The position numbers and the translations under genes are program-made. From Polytrichum commune (lineage: Eukaryota; Streptophyta; Polytrichopsida; Polytrichales; Polytrichaceae): a stretch of 64,000 nucleotides of DNA. The notes beneath the pieces are model-generated. The model searched no databases and was not told where the DNA came from. It saw only the letters and a program-made list of their open reading frames with translations. Below are positions 28,015-38,769 of this stretch, in pieces. The number at the start of each line of letters is the position of its first letter. The first letter of the stretch is position 1. Location: assembly GCA_950295325.1 (NCBI GenBank), contig OX485804.1, forward strand, positions 45,570,001-45,634,000. Direction: 5' to 3'.

Positions 28015-28206
28015 TTAACTCGATTATGAATCGGACATGTTCACACCTGCTGGGACCTGTTCACACCTACACGACGGGTTCGGGGTTTAGGGCATCCAGG
28101 CCGAGCTCCAGCAGCTCTAGAGCACTGACATTTTTGGTATTCTTCGGTCCCCTTCAACTTGGTTATTCTACAAGTTTTTGTGTGTAAGCTTTAGGGTTGA
28201 TAAGTG

Positions 28207-30029
28207 ATGGCGGACCACTCCATCATCGTGTTCTTCGCGTTCTTGGTTGTTCTAGTGACGTTCCACGCTCGTAGACGTCGTCATGTAGTGTCGTATGTTC
28301 TATTCGACATCGCGGGAGGACACTCGATGCACCGTTTGCTCCCACTTTTAGCTGCGATGGCGTGGAGGCAGCGATTTCCTCGTCGCATGTGGTGGGTGGA
28401 GCCTCGCCAGTACATCCACCACGACATTGTGGAGGGCGATGTGTGACATACTTCCCCACAAATGCTAAATTTGAGGTATTGGCAAACTTATCGTATGGAA
28501 TTTTTAGCATTTGAGGCTTTGGTGGATTTATTGACACCGTTTTTGCGTCCTACCGCTGCTACGTTTGTTAGACCCCCCGTTCCGGTAAGAAAGCAAGTAA
28601 AACTTGTCTTGTACCGATTGGTGCATAGTGTAAGTTGTGCTAGAATGCACAATTTGTATGGATGCGGAGAGTTCACTATTCGCAAGTATACTATGATAGT
28701 GTGTCGGGCTTTAGGGACTGGTGAGGATGGTTTATTTTTCCAGTTCATCCACACTCCCTCTGGCGATGGGCTTCAGAGCATTATAGAATAATTTAGAGAC
28801 ATCACAGGGTTACCAAACATTGTTGGAGCAATAGATGGCACCCACATATCTTTGAGCGTCAGACCCAGTAGACGATACACTCCCATGCCCCATGATTTTT
28901 ACAATAGAAAACATTTCCATAGTATTGTGTTGCAAGCGGTTTGCGACACAAATAGAATGTTTTGAAACGTATGTGTGGGACAGTCCGGTGGTGTTCATGA
29001 TGCAGGGCAATTTGTCGTGTCCTCCCTAGCTACGCAGTTGAGTAGAAGACAAATTTTAGCTGAGCCAATCATCCATCTCAATGGAATGGAGATCAGACCC
29101 TATTTGGTGGGCGACACTGCTTATCCTAGCAGACCATACATGTTGAAGAATTTCAAACCAAGAGATCCGGCAATGGTGGATAAAATTAGGTATGGCTCGG
29201 GTTTTTTTTTTAATATTATTCATATTTTGCACATGGTACGATCTTTATAAATTTGACTATGATTTTTCTTTGGATTCCACAAATTTAACTCCTCTGTTAA
29301 TAGCGGACGAGTGGTAATCGAGCAAGCTTTTGGTACTTTAAAGAATCGTTGGCGCATTATGAAGGCCTTTAATATGTTTGTAGAAAAAGCAACGTTGGTT
29401 ACTTTAGCGTGTTGTGTTCTTCACAATTATTGTGAAATTTACAACCAGCGTGTTCCTATTCCTGCAGATGTCAAACTCCGTCGTGATCCACATGTTGGAT
29501 TCCATGTGGGAAGGATGCACGGGGGGTGCACTTCATTGTCAAGTTGAACACCACGTGCGATAAAACAAAATCTACCTTTTACATAAAGCATCACCAAAAT
29601 GGTTCAAAAGTTTATGATTTTTTTTTCATGAGTAGATATACATAGTATCTATTACATAGTAAAAATTGGTAACCAAATTTGATGATTTGTTTTTTTTTAT
29701 AAAACATACCGTTTCTAACTAGAATGACGCAACATTGAACTAAACAAATTACTACAAAAAATGAAGATGACTAAAAATTTCAAAAAAATATACAAAAGAT
29801 ATTATCAATGGTTATGTGTATGTAGAAAAAATATCATAATTTTAAAATTTATCTAGGGCATGTAATATAGGGTAGCAAACTTTTATCGCACGTGGTTATG
29901 AAATGTAAGGGGGTGTGATCCCCCCGTGGAAGGATGCAACTTCCCTATGAAGGTGTAGCTGCAAAGGTAACATGAGAGAGGATGAGGAATGTTTTATTCT
30001 CATCATGGCTAGAGCGTAATCCAGAGTGA
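28207..30029 (+). pseudogene. PIF/Harbinger DDE transposase, decayed and interrupted
   Basis: RNase H-fold transposase that would cut and integrate the element. One frame runs from ATG 28207 with premature stops at 28444, 28789 and 28963. A likely 114-nt intron lies at 29190-29303. Visible landmarks are the helix-turn-helix-like region (VRKQVKLVLYRLVHS), first Asp in IVGAIDGTHI (about 28834), GGVHDAGQF, second Asp in YLVGDTAYP (about 29107) and the catalytic Glu in VVIEQAFGTLKNRWRI (about 29318). The last exon is split after GRM by a 411-bp MITE (29518-29928) and resumes with QLPYEGVAAKVT, a fourth stop at 29973, and NVLFSSWLERNPE to the TGA at 30027-30029. No frameshifts; the damage is point stops plus one insertion. 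Confidence 0.9.
29518..29928. mobile_element. hAT-type MITE inserted in the Harbinger transposase
   Basis: Terminal inverted repeats begin CACGGGGGGTGCAC on the left and CACGGGGGGATCAC (reverse complement) on the right, and both arms carry CCACGTGCGATAAAA further in. The element is flanked by a perfect 8-bp duplication GAAGGATG (29510-29517 and 29929-29936), the target size of the hAT superfamily. Removing the element and one copy of the duplication restores the transposase frame across GRM|QLP. There is no coding capacity. Confidence 0.93.
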
Positions 30030-30735
30030 TATTTCTCTATGTTAGGTTTTTCACTGTAGCCACATAAGTGGCAAGTACTCTACGTATGACCCCATGCTAT
30101 TGCTTTTTCACTTTCATATAATGTTGATGTACAATCATTTGGTTTTTGGTTTTGCACGTGATACATCAGAGTTGGAATTATATGCTGACAATTGTTACCT
30201 CCATTATGCAATTCAATTTTATGGTATGTAATAGAAAAAATGGAAGGCATCATTTTTTAATACATTGTATAACATTCTTTGAAACTTTTTTTAAATCAAT
30301 AATCATGATTTTCTGTATTCAACATGCACAGTGAGTATTCCAATATAAACAGTGGGCCGCACATTGGGTGTTATTTATACGAAAACTGAGTAAATAAGAT
30401 ACTTGTCCATCATCCAAAACTTTGATCCCAATATTTATCAATGGTTGGTGTGAAGCACCATGCACTGAGAAATATGATACACTAGATATTATACAAATAT
30501 TTAGCATCTCATATAGGTGCATGATCTTACAACATACTTAAATTCCCATTACTTAACTAAAGAGGATCCAACAATATTGTCTAGGTAAACTGAGTAAAAC
30601 TGAGTAAATCAAGAAATCCAAGAATGTGAATCAAACAGTTTGGTGTACAAAAAAAAACCACATTGGCTCCATACATTCCAATTCCCTACAAACACAAACC
30701 AAAGCTCCATTGGCATCGATCTATCACTGGGGTTT

Positions 30736-31714
30736 CTATTGAGAAATTTTTTTAACAACTTCTGCAAACATAGCAGCCATCCTTTCCCCACTAGCCTGTT
30801 GCAATCTAAACATTTCAAGTTCCAATTTTATGTTTTCTTGGCGTTCTATTAAATTATCTTTATGCATTGTTAGTGCAGCTTTGATTATCAACCGTTCTAT
30901 CTCAGTAGTAGAATCTGCAAGTCTATCCAATGAATCCATCAAATTCCTGTCAACCCTAGCCCGTTTAGCTGGTGTGGAATTAGTACCTTTCTCCAAAACC
31001 CCGAGTAAATTCGATGCTTGTGTTCGTGGAGTGGTGTCGTTGCTCTACTGGTCAGTTCCACTGGACGCTTCAGGATCGGTGCACTGTGGTGAGTGCACCC
31101 AAGATGGCTCACCGTTTTCATCGGCTTCCTCGCAAACATCCATCGGAGCGCTAGAAGTCCCGGTGCCGGGCACGGGCACCCCTTGGTCCATTGCTCCTGG
31201 AACACCGTTGGCCTTCGCAGTGAGACTGAGAATCTCGTCAATCTGATCGTACCATATGAATTTCGCACCGTCGTCCCGCACACCTGCACCCGTTTGGTTG
31301 TGCAATTTCTTGATCTTGGAATAGGTGCTCCGCAACTTTTCCCACTTGTCTGATAAGGACTTGACCTTCCGCCCAGACTCCTGAGGGAACTGCGTAATCA
31401 ACAGTTTGTGCACCCGCCCCCCACTGATATGATCGCATCGTGACTGTGTTGTGTGCCTCGACGTGTTCCTTGCACTGTTCCAATAAAAACCTCACAGCAG
31501 CATTGCTCCAATGCCGGTCCTGCACAACAACCGGAGCCCGTCGTGGGAGAGGAGGGGGTGGACCTGTCAACACAGAACTAACGGAAACAGAAGCAACAGG
31601 AATGGAAGAGAGTGGAACAGAAGACACCGGAGCGGAATTTTGAGAACTTTGCGTCATAACCAAGCTTGGAGGACTATTTGCTAACAACGTCCTCAGATAG
31701 TTCTCCCCTTCCAT
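30736..31714 (-). pseudogene. Harbinger-associated MYB/SANT-like (trihelix) protein
   Basis: The second protein of PIF/Harbinger elements, which helps import the transposase into the nucleus and recruit it to DNA. Minus-strand ATG at 31714 (MEGENYLRTLL), then a Ser/Pro-rich stretch and the MYB/SANT-like domain: RHWSNAAVRFLLEQCKEHVE, a frameshift near 31,420, then RKVKSLSDKWEKLRSTYSKI and GAKFIWYDQIDEILS. A stop occurs near 31,045. The C-terminal helix (NLMDSLDRLAD to FAEVVKKISQ) reads in another frame and ends at 30,736. The upstream TTTTTTTGTAG near 31,742 may be a 5' UTR acceptor. It is convergent with the transposase. Confidence 0.82.
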
Positions 31715-31901
31715 ATCGTCCAAACGTGCACTTCCTACAAAAAAAACTAATAAAACAATGCATGTACTTTCAAACCCTAGCTCAAAAACTTGCAAGTGAG
31801 TACGGCCTGGACACTCAACGCCCTGGAGTCCCTGGCTTGAAGATGCGTCGAAGTTGCAAGGACGTGTAAATTCTCCGGCACTATAATTCCGGTGCAGTTA
31901 A

Positions 31902-32860
31902 CCTCGTGCAGTAAATCCGGTGCAATGAGTTTGCGGGTGAAACGGCGTTGGAGGCAGCTGTGGCTGTGGTCTTTGGCGACGGGAGAATTCCGCCACTTCG
32001 CCAGCCTAAAGCGGATGAAACTCGTTGGCGCCCGCCATGATTTTGCAGCATGTGCATGAGCCCATTGTCTTTTGTAATTTTCGCACGTACACGCTCCTTG
32101 TTTTTTTTTGTTTTATAGCAAAAATGCACAATATGGCCTAGTCTACCACAATAGAACCACAATCTTGTGTATTGGCGCGGAAATGAATTGTTCCCTTTAT
32201 TCTATCACAACAACATGGCGGCATCCTCACTTTGGGTTCTTTCTCCTTGCACTTCAACATCTTGTGCATCAAACATGTGATCACATAATCTATCATAAGT
32301 GTTTTCATCGACGTCGTTTTCAAGGTCGTGATCACTATATTATACGATGTCGGTAGACTCTCAAGCAAATTCATGATAATGTTTTCGTATGTTACATATA
32401 CCTGCAAATAAACGAATTCATCTGCGAGTGCCTTGACCTTATTGACGTGGTCCAATAAGTTGTCACTCTCTTGCATTTGTCACATGAAGAACTTATGGCA
32501 AACGAAGAGGATGTTGGACAAATTCTTCGTCGTGTGAATGTTATAAAACATCTTCCACGCCTACGCGGATCCCTAGCAACTCTTGACGTGCGTAAGTTGG
32601 TTGTCCGCCAAGTTTAGGTTGATGATGGATTTGGCCTTCTTGATGTGCATTTAGAAAATTTTCAACATGTTAGGATCCGTATTGGAAGATGAAGCTTCCT
32701 CGGATCCGTTTATAATGTCTCAAAAATCTCCAACGATATTTCGATTCTAAACTTCCAAAGGTTGAAATTCCCTCCACTGAACTTGTTAATGACTCTAGCA
32801 ACCTTGCTCTCAAATGATGTCGTCGTAATCTCATATATACTTTAAAAACACTGAAACTAG
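31902..32860 (-). pseudogene. Ty1/copia gag remnant (5' half of the interrupted element)
   Basis: Reading the minus strand from about 32,830: KFSGGNFNLWKF, then a stretch with several in-frame stops, then MQESDNLLDHVNKVKALADE near 32,476 (UBN2/gag family), and a zinc-knuckle-like WFYCGRLGHIVHFC near 32,160 in which the first Cys of the CX2C pair is not visible. The frame continues to about 31,900 (GWRSGGILPSPKTTATAAS), where copia sequence stops. It resumes at 28,014 with the protease linker. LTRs were not identified. Confidence 0.85.
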
Positions 32861-32999
32861 CATTTTTTTGGGCTACAATCAATCCAACTCAAACTAAAAA
32901 ATAACCCCTTACATTCAAAATGTGCGTTTGCACTTCAATGTAGTAGAAACATGCTCATATGCTCTTAAATGGATATTTTGGTCTTTAAAATGAGATCTT

Positions 33000-33704
33000 T
33001 CACCATAAACCACTCAAACCACTCAAACCACTCAAATCATTTAAATAAAATCCCCTTCACCTCAAATATTTCAAGCTAAATCTTCTACACCTCAAGAGAA
33101 GTCTTAAGATACTCAAGTCTCTTAAACAAAATCTCCTTCACATCAAATGTGTCTTACACTATCAAATATCTCAAAGTAAAACTTGTACATCTCAAGAAAA
33201 ATCTTAGGACAATCATATCACTTAAATAAAATCTTCTTCATCTCAAATATGCCTTACACTTTCAAATTTCTCAAGTCAAATCTTTTACACCTCATGACAC
33301 TCAAACAACATTTTCTTTAACTTAAAACACCTTAAATGGTTTCAAACAAGCCTTACACCATCAAGCCTCATAAACATACTTTAATCCGCTTAAAATACTC
33401 AAGTCATGTGTTTTTGAAGTCTAAACACCTCCAAACCCTCTCAAAGAAACTTCTCAACACTCAAGCCTCTTAAATCATGTGATGTTGGAGTTTAAACACC
33501 TTCAAAGCTCTCAAATAAGCCATTGAACGCTCAAAACATTCAAATCAAATACTTTTAAAGTGTAAACACCTCCAAACCTTTCAAATAAATTTATCAACAC
33601 TTAAGTCTCTCCAGTCATGTGGTCTTGGAGCTTAATTACCTTCAAAACTCTCAAATAAACCCTTAAATGCTCAAAACACTCACATCAAATGCTTTTGAAG
33701 TCTA
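33000..33704. repeat. degenerate tandem arrays, CTCAAA-rich
   Basis: Two sub-arrays: units of about 85-100 bp with TCACCTCAAATATTTCAAG (33047 onward), then units of about 140 bp with AAACACCTCCAAACC and CTCTCAAATAAGCC (33422 and 33561). It adjoins the 5' side of the copia remnant, so it could mark or have replaced the 5' LTR region. Confidence 0.65.
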
Positions 33705-36480
33705 AACCCCTTAAGATCCACTCTGCAAACTTAAAGTAATCAAATCTCTAGGCACTTCATTTGCATGGTGGGCCCATAACCTATTGGTAATTACTAAGAC
33801 TAGAGATGAGATTGCACAAATATATATATACATACACAAAGGCATATGAACAATGCTTGGAGTGAGATGGTCTCCTGTTTTCTTTGGTTCATACAAAACA
33901 ATGTGGGATAACTCATATCCCTCTTTGGACTAGCGTTGTAGCCTTATTCTAACCTTATTGTTTCTCATATCTCCTTCATTACATTTCTCTTGACTATGAG
34001 CAATCTAATGCTCTACCTTCTAAAAGTGGAATGCAAGTCCTTATAGACGACCACATAATCCATGGGGTGTTTGTGGTTTTTGTTGTCATGGGTGGTGATG
34101 TGATGTGTGTATGTGATTATGTAAAGGAATGAGAAAATGTTGGTCATGTTGAAAACGGATTAAAAATCACTAAAACAATGACTCAAATGTTGGCGTTGTT
34201 CCAAACAAAACGCTCATTGTTGCCCCCTCGAGAGGCCCGAGCCAATTGGATCAAGAGCACCTCATAGAGACTATGGAAATAGGGTTACATAAGATTATGC
34301 TTATTATAGGTTGTTGCAAGCACACTCTAGCAACATTTCTTTGTCAAAACAAACTTGGTGATATGGGGAAAGTTACGACATCCTTGAGAATAATAAGATT
34401 TTATGAGTCCGATCAAATTTCAAAGCTCTTAATTATGAATTCATTACAAGAGGCATGCTTTTTAAGAAGTTTTTTTTATTCTTAAATGATTGATTTTGAG
34501 ATGTATGAATGTGATCGTATGATGGTCCCTCCTTCAAAAAGTCTCGCCTCTTGTGCCTTTAAGGGTTGAACACAATAATAACACGGCAACGCTCAATCCC
34601 TATGTACCAACCCCAATGTTGACCTCACTTCAAGGAAATTTGGTAAATATAAAATTCCTCAATAAAAAGTTGTAACAACATGTCAACTCAAATGATAACT
34701 CACACTAATAGAATAGATAGGTGTTCCTATTTGGAAGAAATTGATTTTACAGTTATAGCATTGCATAATTTCAAATACTAAGTGAGAGTAATTATCATAG
34801 ACAATGTAATTTGATGGCTACTTAACATTACAACCAAGGGTCGGGATCATGAACTTGCAAGGGCTACTTCAAACTGAACAGAAGGTCGAACAATAAAAAA
34901 TCAACATTTGTATATTGCGTGGTCATGCGCTTCCAAGTGTAGTATAAAGACATACACAACCGATACCATTACCATCCTATTAAGGCACGCCCTTTTACAC
35001 AATACTAGATATTGCAAACGAGGAGCCACGTTGCAACCCGTAGCAAGACGACACGTGTACGATATCAAGTGTAGTGCTCACCGTGTCGCAAGGGCCCCTA
35101 ACACAATGTATGTACGTCTTGCTTGTGTACAACAAAGACACGACACATCATTGACAATTGAGATGGTGAGTGGGATGTTTCAATAAGTTTGACATGTCAT
35201 AGTCTCCTGTATTTGAATTATATCCACCTCTTTGAGGTAGTCTTGACCCAAAATCCAGTAAGGTAGACATGCTTAAAAACTAACCGTTTTAAGTTCAATA
35301 GTCAATATGGGAGGGGGTGGGGGGGGGGGGGGGGAGGGGCCATGTGATGGCTAAATAAGCACAATCTTATGTAGTTGTTAACCCCTCGATCTTTAGGTAG
35401 CGTAAAGTGAACTGAGATGGTCATGGCCTTTTCCATCAATGAGGGGTTTTTAGGTCCACTTTACATGAGGGGTCGAGGCCTTCAAAATTTGAAGCTAATC
35501 CACACAAAATATTAGCTTGGGCCAATAGAGAAGGAAGCACTAACACAACTTCGAGGAAGCAAGTTGGTTTTCTAGTTTGGTCCATCCCCAATTCTCTTCC
35601 CTTGGGCTATGTCAAGTTTTGTCTTTAGTGCATGAAAATATAATTCCATCTCATTAAAAATTAATCAAGGCCTTGGGGTTGAGTTAATGGATTTGACCAA
35701 TCAAGTACAAGGATGTATGCATGTCAAAGCCCCAAGTTGGCCTCGATTCCTTATGGAAAGTGGCCCTAAAGGTCGATGCATCCATAGTCGACCACATGAA
35801 CGAGATCTATATATTTCAGGCAACCGGAGTTAAGGTTTTATGTGGTCGTGGCTTGTGATTGATTACTCTCATAAGAGTTTCAACAACCGTTATAGCCAAG
35901 CATTAGAATTCAAGTGAGTAGTTATTGGCTAACCTACAGATCAACTACGTTTTATCCCAACTTGGCTGCTTCAAAATTTGTAGCAATTTCCATATTCATA
36001 ATATTTGTTTGTTTTTGCATTCTCCTTAGAATTTGCATTCTCTTTGCAAGAAAAACTAACTCCTGCTATTTCTCCTCCTAAACAGATGCAAACTCTCTTA
36101 TTCTATCGGTTATAGGTGCCTCAACCTTAGATCTTAACGATCAGGAGCCCTCAATCTCCACTTAAGTAGTTATTAAGTCGATGTAAAGTGCCCCTAAGGT
36201 CCCAGTAGGTCTCCAGGCCCTGCCTAACATTGTGAAGCAATGTGCTGTCGTTGTAAGCACATTCAAGAGAAAGCTTAATTAGAACATACTTATGCACGTT
36301 AATAAGCATCTCAAAAGACCCTTCGCCGTCATTATATACGTCAAAACGAAGACGCTGCTTTGCCAACCGAGCTGCCAGCTGGATGGAAATGAACTCAAAG
36401 GCTCCCAACGCCATGTCATAAATACAGTGACAGGCGTTTCTGCAAGGGAAGGTCCTCACCCTCAGCTTTTCCCAAACAGG
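33705..36480. other. no gene seen
   Basis: Intergenic sequence between the copia nest and the duplicated XTH upstream block. Only poly-C repeat copy 3 is recognised. Confidence 0.5.
35228..35345 (-). repeat. poly-C family repeat, copy 3 (tract read as G)
   Basis: AAGGTAGACATGCTTAAA and TTCAATAGTCAATATGG are followed by a G-rich tract (35309-35338, longest run about 16). Confidence 0.6.
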
Positions 36481-36487
36481 CCCCTAT

Positions 36488-37180
36488 AGCCACGCGTCAC
36501 CTAGCCGAGCGCCCATTGGTCCTTTAATGGTTTTCAATCATCAGATCTCTGGCACACGTGGCCGTGGCCCACTGAAAGCGCCTAGCCAGGGGGGGCGAAT
36601 AAGTTAAAACAAATGCTGAGGGCTGGCATGTACGTTGCTACTAGTCGGTCTGGAAGGCCCTTCTCGTGACTTCCAAAGCAATCTATTACCGGTGTAGATG
36701 TGAGGGTGCGTCACGTAGATTCTTGGAGCGGGTGGGTGTGTACCCCAGAGAGGACATATCGGGGCCCGCGGCCAGGGTGACTCGTCCCGATGTCGCCAGC
36801 CTTTGAAATTACGTAAGCAACCAAGAGCCATGTCAGCAAATCAGGAAATCAAGAATTTTTCTAGGCCACGCGTCACTTTGGCGAGCGCCCATTGGCCATC
36901 TTTTCAGATCATTAGAAATGGGCAACGTGGTCGTGGTCCACTGAAATCCCAAAGGTAAGGGGAGGGGGCGAATAAGTTAAAACAAAGGTCAGGGCTGGCA
37001 TGTACTGGCTGCGTGGATCAGAGGCTACCAGAGGTTTCTCGGGCCTTCTAAAGAAATCTACAGGGGCGTTAGATGTGGGATCGTGTCACGTAGATTCAGC
37101 AGGGGAGGTGTGTAGCCAGGGAGGACATATCTGGGCCCACGTGGTTATGGCCGGGGAGACTCGTTGGGGTGTTTCGAGCT
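36488..37180. repeat. imperfect tandem duplication of about 375 bp with G-box-like motifs
   Basis: The block from about 36488 to 36800 is repeated from about 36866 to 37180. Both begin with CCACGCGTCAC, carry GGCGAATAAGTTAAAACAAA, then TCACGTAGATTC, then GAGGACATATC and GGGCCC. ACGT cores recur (CACACGTGGCC near 36553, CCCACGTGG near 37137, GTCACGTAG in both copies). These resemble G-box/ABRE-type sites but no function is shown. Confidence 0.8.
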
Positions 37181-37409
37181 GGTGCCAGGCGGGCGGTGGC
37201 TATGGCGGAAAGTCAGTAGCTGGAGAAGGGATCAAAGAAAAGGGAAGGGGTTGTGAACAGGCTTTTCAGGTAATGAAGGTGCCGTGTGCCTGCTACGGTT
37301 GCTCGATCCTCGCGACACCATTTGCTGGGCGTCTCCCGCATTTTAAATGATGGCAGGAGGAGGACGAGCAGCCTGCAGGACCCTCGCTTTGTGACTTGGC
37401 CATCGATCA

Positions 37410-38410
37410 TGACCACATCGAAGGAGGAGGTTGAAAGTTGACAGGATAGGGAACTATTTATCGGGGTAAGTGACGGCCCGGGGTGATGTCATAGGATTAG
37501 ACGGTAGGTTGAAGTTTCTCTCTCTTGCAACTTATGGACGCATTAAGTTAAGCAGGAGTCATTAGCAGTGAGGACAAGGACATCGAAGGAGGCTGAAAGT
37601 TGAAAGGACAGGGACATTCATCGGGGTGAGTGGATGATGTCACAGGTTTAGACATTAGGTTATCCTTCTTGCTCTTGCTAAGGACGCATTAGGCAGAGTC
37701 ATTAGATTTGGGCGAACCGACCCAGAGTCATTAGGGGTCAGAATGAGAACCTCGAAGGAGGTTGGAAGTTGAAAGGACAGGGAACTCAGCGGGGTGAGTG
37801 GAATGCTGATGTCACCGGTTTAGATAATAAGTTAAATCTCTTGCTATTGCAAATGGACGCATTAAGTTCAGGAGTCATCAGGAGTGAGAACGAGAAATTT
37901 CAAGGAAGTGCAAAGTTGAAAGGAAAATCACCGGGGAGTGAGTGGATGATTTAGGTTAGTAGGCACTAAATAAACATTTTTCCTTTTGCGAAGGACGCAT
38001 TAGGATTTATTTGGAACGAGAACGAGAACATCGAAGGAGGTTGAAAGTTGAAAGCATGGATAATGTAGGCTATCAGGCAACATGGTAAACTACTTGCTCT
38101 CGCGAAGGACGTTCTCTCAGCCTGATAAACCTTAATTATCGCCTTATAAAACCTATGAGGTTCTCGCAAAGGTCAGAACGTAAATCTAAATTATCGCAAC
38201 TGTGAGGTTTCTCTCTCTAGACATCAAGGCAAGCGCAGGCAGGTTAGGGTTGTTCAGGCGTGAGAACGAGAACATCCAAGGAGGTTGAAGTTGAAAGAAT
38301 AGCTAAATCACCGGAGCGGGTTGATAATTGAGGTTATTAGATAATAAGTCTAGCCTTCTTGCTCGTGCAAAGGATTCCGCACTGGGGGTGATAACGAGGA
38401 CGTGCTGTCT
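37410..38410. repeat. degenerate tandem array, about six units of 130-240 bp
   Basis: The phrase CATCGAAGGAGGTTGAAAGT or a variant recurs near 37418, 37579, 37751, 37898, 38029 and 38268. After each come a GGGGTGAGTGGATGATGTCA-like stretch, a TTAGATNATAAGTT stretch, a TCTTGCTCTTGC pyrimidine tract and GGACGCATTAG. Units are too diverged to encode protein. The array ends about 2.1 kb before the XTH start codon. Confidence 0.8.
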
Positions 38411-38732
38411 CATTATCGCGTCACTGTGCACTGACGCACGCTCGCAGGAGCAGAGACGGTAAGTTAGCTGTAGCCGTTGCGGAACGTCTAACTTCTTTTC
38501 ACTCCCTTCCGCGCTGCCTTTCTGCGTGCGACGTCGAATCGTGACTATTACCAGAGCTGCTATTATCGTTTCCGTGTCTTGATATCTTGTCGAGTTCATG
38601 TCCTGTGCTGTGCATGCTTCGGAACAATAAGGTAGGAAGGGGCGATTTGCAGTGCGCTTGGTTGCATCATCTGTCGGCACGTGTATCGTTTTGTGACAAC
38701 CTTGCATGTGAAAATAGTAGCAGTAGTAGTAG

Positions 38733-38769
<37 letters not shown>

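Larger units (their letters stand above)
28015..31901. mobile_element. PIF/Harbinger element carrying both ORFs, inserted in copia
   Basis: The block between the two halves of the copia polyprotein contains a plus-strand DDE transposase and a minus-strand MYB/SANT-like gene, the two genes of autonomous PIF/Harbinger elements. A TTAA is present at both proposed ends (28015-28018 and 31898-31901), compatible with a TTA/TAA target duplication. Inward of them, TTATGAATCGGACATGTTCA aligns with the reverse complement of the other end (TTATAGTGCCGGAGAATTTA). Further in, TCCAGGCCG and CAAGTTTTTG are also shared. The exact termini are uncertain by some tens of bases. Confidence 0.65.
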
